Source of the DNA: Methanomassiliicoccaceae archaeon
Lineage (GTDB): Archaea > Thermoplasmatota > Thermoplasmata > Methanomassiliicoccales > Methanomethylophilaceae
Direction of reading: 5' to 3'
Length of the DNA stretch: 9,122 bases
Assembly: GCA_009778265.1 (NCBI GenBank)
Contig: WRKA01000154.1
Coordinates: 1 to 9,122 of the forward strand
Shown: positions 5,939 through 9,122 of the stretch, one piece after another
Numbering within the stretch: the first letter of the stretch is position 1
Layout: each line of letters starts with the position of its first letter
The notes under the pieces: model-generated
The model's input: the letters and a program-made list of their open reading frames with translations, nothing else
What the model was told of the DNA's origin: nothing
The model's database searches: none
Made by a program: the position numbers and the translations under genes

Positions 5939-7092
5939 TTCGACCTCATCAGACCTTTCAGCATGACCGGCACTAACTGTGCGGCGACCGCCGGATTCAT
6001 AAGTATATGGGGAAGAAGATCGCTGGGATGATCGATATCGCCGCCGCTGAGGATCTTCCTTATGTTCTCTTTGTTCACGATACCGCATATCTTATTCAGT
6101 TCGTCATCCGTCATCGTCAGGTACATCCTTCTGAAACGGTATCCCCTTTTCAGTTCTCTGCCTACGTCCCTCTTCCATCTTTTTTCATATATTCCCAAAA
6201 ATCCTTCGGAGAAGTTCTCTTCATCGAACGCTTCGCAAATTGTTTCCGCGGCCGCATGACACGACCTGAACGCCGGCTGCAGTCCTCCGCCGGATATCGG
6301 TTTCACCTGACACGCCGCATCACCGACCAATAACAAACGTTCCGCGTACGTCCTTCTCTGACCTCCCAAGGGTATCCTTCCGCTGTATTTTTTTATTATT
6401 TCCTTATTATCCAGACATGATATTTTCAGTAATCTTTTCATATATTCCGACGGCGGTCCCGATGACCATGACGTGCAGAGACCGACCCGTGTCATGTCTC
6501 CGAACGGTATCTCCCACGAGAAGAACCCGGGTGCGATGTCCGAACCTATGCGGATGTTTATCATCTCCTGATCGTCCGACCGGTGCCTTATGTCGGCCTG
6601 GATCCCTCTTACGTATTCCTCGGGCAGGTTATCGTCCATCGTCCTCGCAAATTTGGAATTATGACCGTCCGCGCCTATTATGACCGGCGCCGAGAATTCG
6701 CCTTTATCTGTGTTAACGTGAACGGTATCATCTTTAATTCTGTGAGAGGCCGCATGAACACCGTACGCATGATCGACGCCGTCATCCGCGGCCTTCGACG
6801 CCATCAGTGTGTCAAGCTCCTCACGATCTATCAGTACCGCCTTGTGCTCCTTCGACCGTATCGTTATGCGTTCTCCGTTCGGAAATATTATGTTCGTTCC
6901 GTACAGTTTATTCAGTATCCCCGGCCTGACGCCGGAGAGTTCTATGACCTCGTCGGAGACCAGACCGGTGCACTGCACCGGTCTCCCGGGAATTTCGTGC
7001 TCTTCGATAACGAGAACATCATGATCCTCCGCGAGCAGCGACGCCACTTTATTACCGGCGGGTCCGCCCCCGATCACGATGATATCGTACAT
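5935..7092 (-). CDS. Geranylgeranyl reductase family FAD protein (archaeal lipid saturation)
   Basis: Reduces the double bonds of geranylgeranyl chains in archaeal ether lipids or their precursors; it is probably membrane-associated although no membrane span is seen. The 385-residue flavoprotein has an N-terminal FAD Rossmann motif (YDIIVIGGGPAGNKVASLL, 2-20, with Glu30-Glu31 at the ribose position). PVQCTGL (38-44) follows, whose Cys is conserved in this family, then IIGADG (138-143), PGFFSWEIPFGD (188-199) and the second FAD motif GDAACQVKPISGGGLQPA (257-274). Length and motif order match the digeranylgeranylglycerophospholipid reductase group. Other family members reduce chlorophyll or menaquinone side chains, so the exact substrate is not proven. 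The start is ATG 7092, four bases after the transaldolase stop. Its ribosome site is weak, so translation may depend on coupling. Its stop overlaps taw2. Confidence 0.9.
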   Translation of the reverse strand: MYDIIVIGGGPAGNKVASLLAEDHDVLVIEEHEIPGRPVQCTGLVSDEVIELSGVRPGILNKLYGTNIIFPNGERITIRSKEHKAVLIDREELDTLMASKAADDGVDHAYGVHAASHRIKDDTVHVNTDKGEFSAPVIIGADGHNSKFARTMDDNLPEEYVRGIQADIRHRSDDQEMINIRIGSDIAPGFFSWEIPFGDMTRVGLCTSWSSGPPSEYMKRLLKISCLDNKEIIKKYSGRIPLGGQRRTYAERLLLVGDAACQVKPISGGGLQPAFRSCHAAAETICEAFDEENFSEGFLGIYEKRWKRDVGRELKRGYRFRRMYLTMTDDELNKICGIVNKENIRKILSGGDIDHPSDLLPHILMNPAVAAQLVPVMLKGLMRSK

Positions 7093-7096
7093 AAGA

Positions 7097-7744
7097 TCAT
7101 TTTTTCTTTGACTTTTCGTGATCGGCAAGGAACAGTCTGATCCCTTCGTCCGTCTTCGGGTGGGAGACCATCTTCTTCAGTATGTCATACGGGATCGTCG
7201 CTATGTCCGCCCCGATCGTCGCCGCTTCCAGTACGTGCACGGGATGTCTGATGGATGCGGCGATCACTTCCGTCTCCGTATCGTAATTCCTGAACACCGT
7301 AACGATCTGCGACAGAAGATCGGAACCTATCTGACCGATATCGTCCAGACGTCCTACGAACGGCGATACGAACCTTGCTCCCGCCTTCGCGGCCAATAAT
7401 GCTTGGTGGGGTGAGAATATCAGTGTCATGTTCACGTCGATACCCTCCGCCGATAATACTTTCGTCGCTTTCAGCGATTCGATGCACATCGGTAATTTCA
7501 CGTTAATGTTCTGATGGATCCCGGAAAGCTCCCTGCCTTCCTTTATCATCCCTTCCGCGTCAAGCGATATCGCCTCCGCGGATATGGGGCCGTCGACTAT
7601 CTTCGAGATCTCGGTCACGCATGTCTTAAGATCGGTCCTCTCTTTTGCTATGAGGCTCGGATTCGTTGTTACGCCGTCCAATATACCCCAGCTGTTGATC
7701 TCCTTTATCATTTCGATGTTCGCCGTGTCGATGAATATCTTCAT
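7097..7744 (-). CDS. tal: Transaldolase, short TalC/FSA-type
   Basis: A 215-residue TIM-barrel aldolase, the usual length of the short transaldolase/fructose-6-phosphate aldolase family. It opens with [16 protein letters not shown] and the conserved [12 protein letters not shown] (24-35). The Schiff-base lysine is Lys83 in NVKLP, and the tail includes [17 protein letters not shown] and the lysine-rich end. Residue 129 is Phe in [13 protein letters not shown]; true fructose-6-phosphate aldolases have Tyr there, so transaldolase is the better call. It transfers dihydroxyacetone between sugar phosphates in the non-oxidative pentose phosphate pathway, consistent with the adjacent transketolase genes. 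The start is ATG 7744, with GAGGGG shortly before it, overlapping the transketolase stop as ATGA. A longer open frame upstream to 8080 lies within the transketolase gene and is rejected. Confidence 0.95.
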   Translation of the reverse strand: MKIFIDTANIEMIKEINSWGILDGVTTNPSLIAKERTDLKTCVTEISKIVDGPISAEAISLDAEGMIKEGRELSGIHQNINVKLPMCIESLKATKVLSAEGIDVNMTLIFSPHQALLAAKAGARFVSPFVGRLDDIGQIGSDLLSQIVTVFRNYDTETEVIAASIRHPVHVLEAATIGADIATIPYDILKKMVSHPKTDEGIRLFLADHEKSKKK

Positions 7745-8688
7745 TTCTTTCCCCTCTTCCGAATTGCGTTCTCCGCCGCTTCCGCGACGTCCTTCGCCGT
7801 AAGCCCGTATTTTTTCATTAATTCGGCGGGATCCCCGGATTCGCCGAACATATCTTTCACCCCTACCCTGATCAGCGGCACCGGTATGTTCTCCGATAAA
7901 CATTCCGAAACGGCGGAACCCAGACCGCCTATGATGCTGTGCTCTTCCGCCGTCACCGCGCATCCCGTTCTTGAGACGGATGCTATTATCGTTCCGGAAT
8001 CCAGGGGTTTTATTGTCGAGACGTTCATCACTTCCGCCGATATCCCCTTCTCCGAAAGGATGTCCGCCGCTTCCAGACACGAAGTGACCATCTGACCCGT
8101 TCCTATCAATGTGACATCTTTTCCCTCTCTGAGGACCGTTGCTTTCCCTATTTCGAATTTAACGTTCTCGGGAGTGATCATCGGAAAGTCCGCGCGTCCC
8201 ATCCTCATGTAGCACGGACCGTTGTGTTCCGCTATCGCGATCGTTGCCGCGTATGCCTCGTTCGCATCCGCCGGCGATATGACGGTCATGTTGGGAAGCG
8301 CCCTCATTATCGCCATATCCTCCAGGGCCTGATGCGAAGCTCCGTCCCCGCCGACGCTGATGCCGCAGTGCGTTGCGACGATCTTCACATTAAGCTTCGG
8401 ATATGCCACCGCCTGTCTGATCTGTTCCCAGCAGCGCCCGGTCGCGAATACTGCGAACGTTGACGCGAATACCGTCTTTCCCGATAATGCTAAACCGGCG
8501 GCCACGCCGATCATGTTCTGCTCCGCTATCCCTATCTGAATGAACCTCTCCTTCGCCACTTTTTCGAAGTCGGACGATCTTGTGGACCCTCCGAGGTCCG
8601 CGTCCAGTACGACCACGTCCTTTTTCGCCGAGAGTTCGGCCAACGCTTTTCCGTAATACATGCGCTGCGCCGCCGTGTTCTTGGTCAT
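7741..8688 (-). CDS. Transketolase, C-terminal subunit (pyrimidine-binding domain)
   Basis: A 315-residue subunit carrying the pyrimidine-binding and C-terminal domains of a split transketolase. Visible are the catalytic glutamate in GIAEQNMIG (Glu56), which activates thiamine diphosphate, and the segment [20 protein letters not shown] (109-128) with the conserved His119. SPADANE and a C-terminal domain with the typical GTGQMV and [10 protein letters not shown] follow. Together with the N-terminal subunit it transfers two-carbon ketol units between sugar phosphates. The split into two genes is common in archaea and some bacteria. It starts at ATG 8688 with GGAGAGG (8700-8694) just before, overlapping the N-subunit stop as ATGA. 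It is 3' coupled to the transaldolase gene. The related E1-beta and DXS families are less likely given the partner gene. Confidence 0.95.
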   Translation of the reverse strand: MTKNTAAQRMYYGKALAELSAKKDVVVLDADLGGSTRSSDFEKVAKERFIQIGIAEQNMIGVAAGLALSGKTVFASTFAVFATGRCWEQIRQAVAYPKLNVKIVATHCGISVGGDGASHQALEDMAIMRALPNMTVISPADANEAYAATIAIAEHNGPCYMRMGRADFPMITPENVKFEIGKATVLREGKDVTLIGTGQMVTSCLEAADILSEKGISAEVMNVSTIKPLDSGTIIASVSRTGCAVTAEEHSIIGGLGSAVSECLSENIPVPLIRVGVKDMFGESGDPAELMKKYGLTAKDVAEAAENAIRKRGKK

Positions 8689-9122
8689 CCGATCCTCTCC
8701 CTGAGTTCTCTGAGAGCTATCTCCTTCTCATCCGGTTTACACGCTTTTCCGTGGAAGTCGGCGTTGTTCTCCATGAACGAGACGCCCTTTCCTTTCACCG
8801 TGTTCAGAATTATTGCGGACGGCCTGCCCGCCTTCTTCGCTTTGGCGCATGTGCTTATTATCTTCTTCACATCGTGTCCGTCTATCGAGAACACTTTGAG
8901 GCCGAATGCTTTCAGCTTGTCCGATAACGGGTCGATGGACATCGTTCTTTCCGTCTCGCCCATTATCTGCAGACGGTTGCGGTCCACGAATACCGTCAGA
9001 TTATCCAGTTTGTAGTGGGATGCGAGCATCATGGCTTCCCAGTTCTGCCCGCTCTGTAGTTCTCCGTCGCCCACCAGACAGTAGATCCTGTTCTCTCTCT
9101 TGTCAAGTTTCGAAGCGAGCGC
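8685..9122 (-). CDS. Transketolase, N-terminal subunit (cut by window edge)
   Basis: The last 145 residues of the thiamine-diphosphate-binding subunit; the start lies beyond 9122. The diphosphate/Mg site is visible as GDGELQSGQNWEA, with the metal-ligand asparagine in FVDRNRLQ downstream, matching the GDG...N motif. The end (NTVKGKGVSFMENNADFHGK) is standard for archaeal and bacterial split transketolases. The frame is open across the right edge (ALASKLDKRENRIYCLV precedes GDGE), so an apparent GTG start at 9074 is only internal. The TGA at 8685-8687 overlaps the ATG of the C subunit. It is the first visible gene of the minus-strand run, so the promoter is likely outside the window. Confidence 0.95.
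   Translation of the reverse strand, partial: ALASKLDKRENRIYCLVGDGELQSGQNWEAMMLASHYKLDNLTVFVDRNRLQIMGETERTMSIDPLSDKLKAFGLKVFSIDGHDVKKIISTCAKAKKAGRPSAIILNTVKGKGVSFMENNADFHGKACKPDEKEIALRELRERIG

Noticed and set aside
5939..6088. 50-codon extension of Taw2
   Set aside because: Arg/Ser-rich and inside the reductase gene; the ATGA overlap at 5935-5938 with GAGGT upstream marks the true start.
6583..7140. Plus-strand frame of 185 codons opposite the reductase
   Set aside because: The minus-strand reductase has both FAD motifs in place; the plus frame is a shadow with no motif.
7745..8080. 112-codon extension of transaldolase
   Set aside because: It lies within the transketolase C gene in another frame and is Gly/Arg-rich; MKIFIDTA is the family's normal N-terminus.

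Overview
The window looks like chromosomal DNA of a methanogenic or related euryarchaeon, most plausibly of the Thermoplasmata/Methanomassiliicoccales type. The evidence is a Taw2-type wybutosine enzyme, a geranylgeranyl reductase of archaeal lipid synthesis, a transketolase split into two subunits, a YkgJ-type cysteine-cluster protein and an Isf-like iron-sulfur flavoprotein. The order-level assignment is inference; no rRNA or methanogenesis gene is present. Most starts have a clear purine-rich Shine-Dalgarno sequence (GAGGTG, AGGAGG, GAGGGG, GGAGAGG), and genes are tightly packed.

Layout. (1) 1-660, minus strand: the start of a YkgJ-family CX2CX2CC protein, truncated by the window edge. Upstream of it is a 74-residue orphan protein, with two tandem perfect hairpins between them. 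(2) 661-795: a divergent intergenic region with an inverted repeat. (3) 796-2918, plus strand: an iron-sulfur flavoprotein-like FMN protein, then a large uncharacterised protein (about 476-499 aa) with two cysteine clusters. (4) 2919-4887, plus strand: an AT-rich accessory module, a type IV (AbiE) toxin-antitoxin pair. It has a DUF6577/AbiEi-like antitoxin, probably starting at TTG 3063 behind a perfect AGGAGG, and an AbiEii nucleotidyltransferase toxin one base downstream. A 46-bp interrupted palindrome with perfect 12-bp arms surrounds the likely TATA box and is a strong candidate autoregulatory operator. (5) 4925-9122, minus strand: a five-gene operon-like run in the order transketolase N subunit (truncated), transketolase C subunit, transaldolase, geranylgeranyl reductase, Taw2. 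Three of its four junctions are ATGA stop/start overlaps and the fourth gap is 4 nt.

How it fits together. The minus-strand run is housekeeping. Transketolase and transaldolase form the non-oxidative pentose phosphate pathway, the reductase saturates archaeal lipid chains, and Taw2 modifies G37 of tRNA-Phe. The AbiE module sits between the uncharacterised plus-strand gene and the convergent end of this run, and its lower GC suggests it was acquired. The parts most worth attention are the AbiE operator/promoter architecture and the uncharacterised metal-binding-like protein beside it. No CRISPR array, insertion sequence, tRNA or rRNA is seen, and no gene-free stretch exceeds 150 bases.
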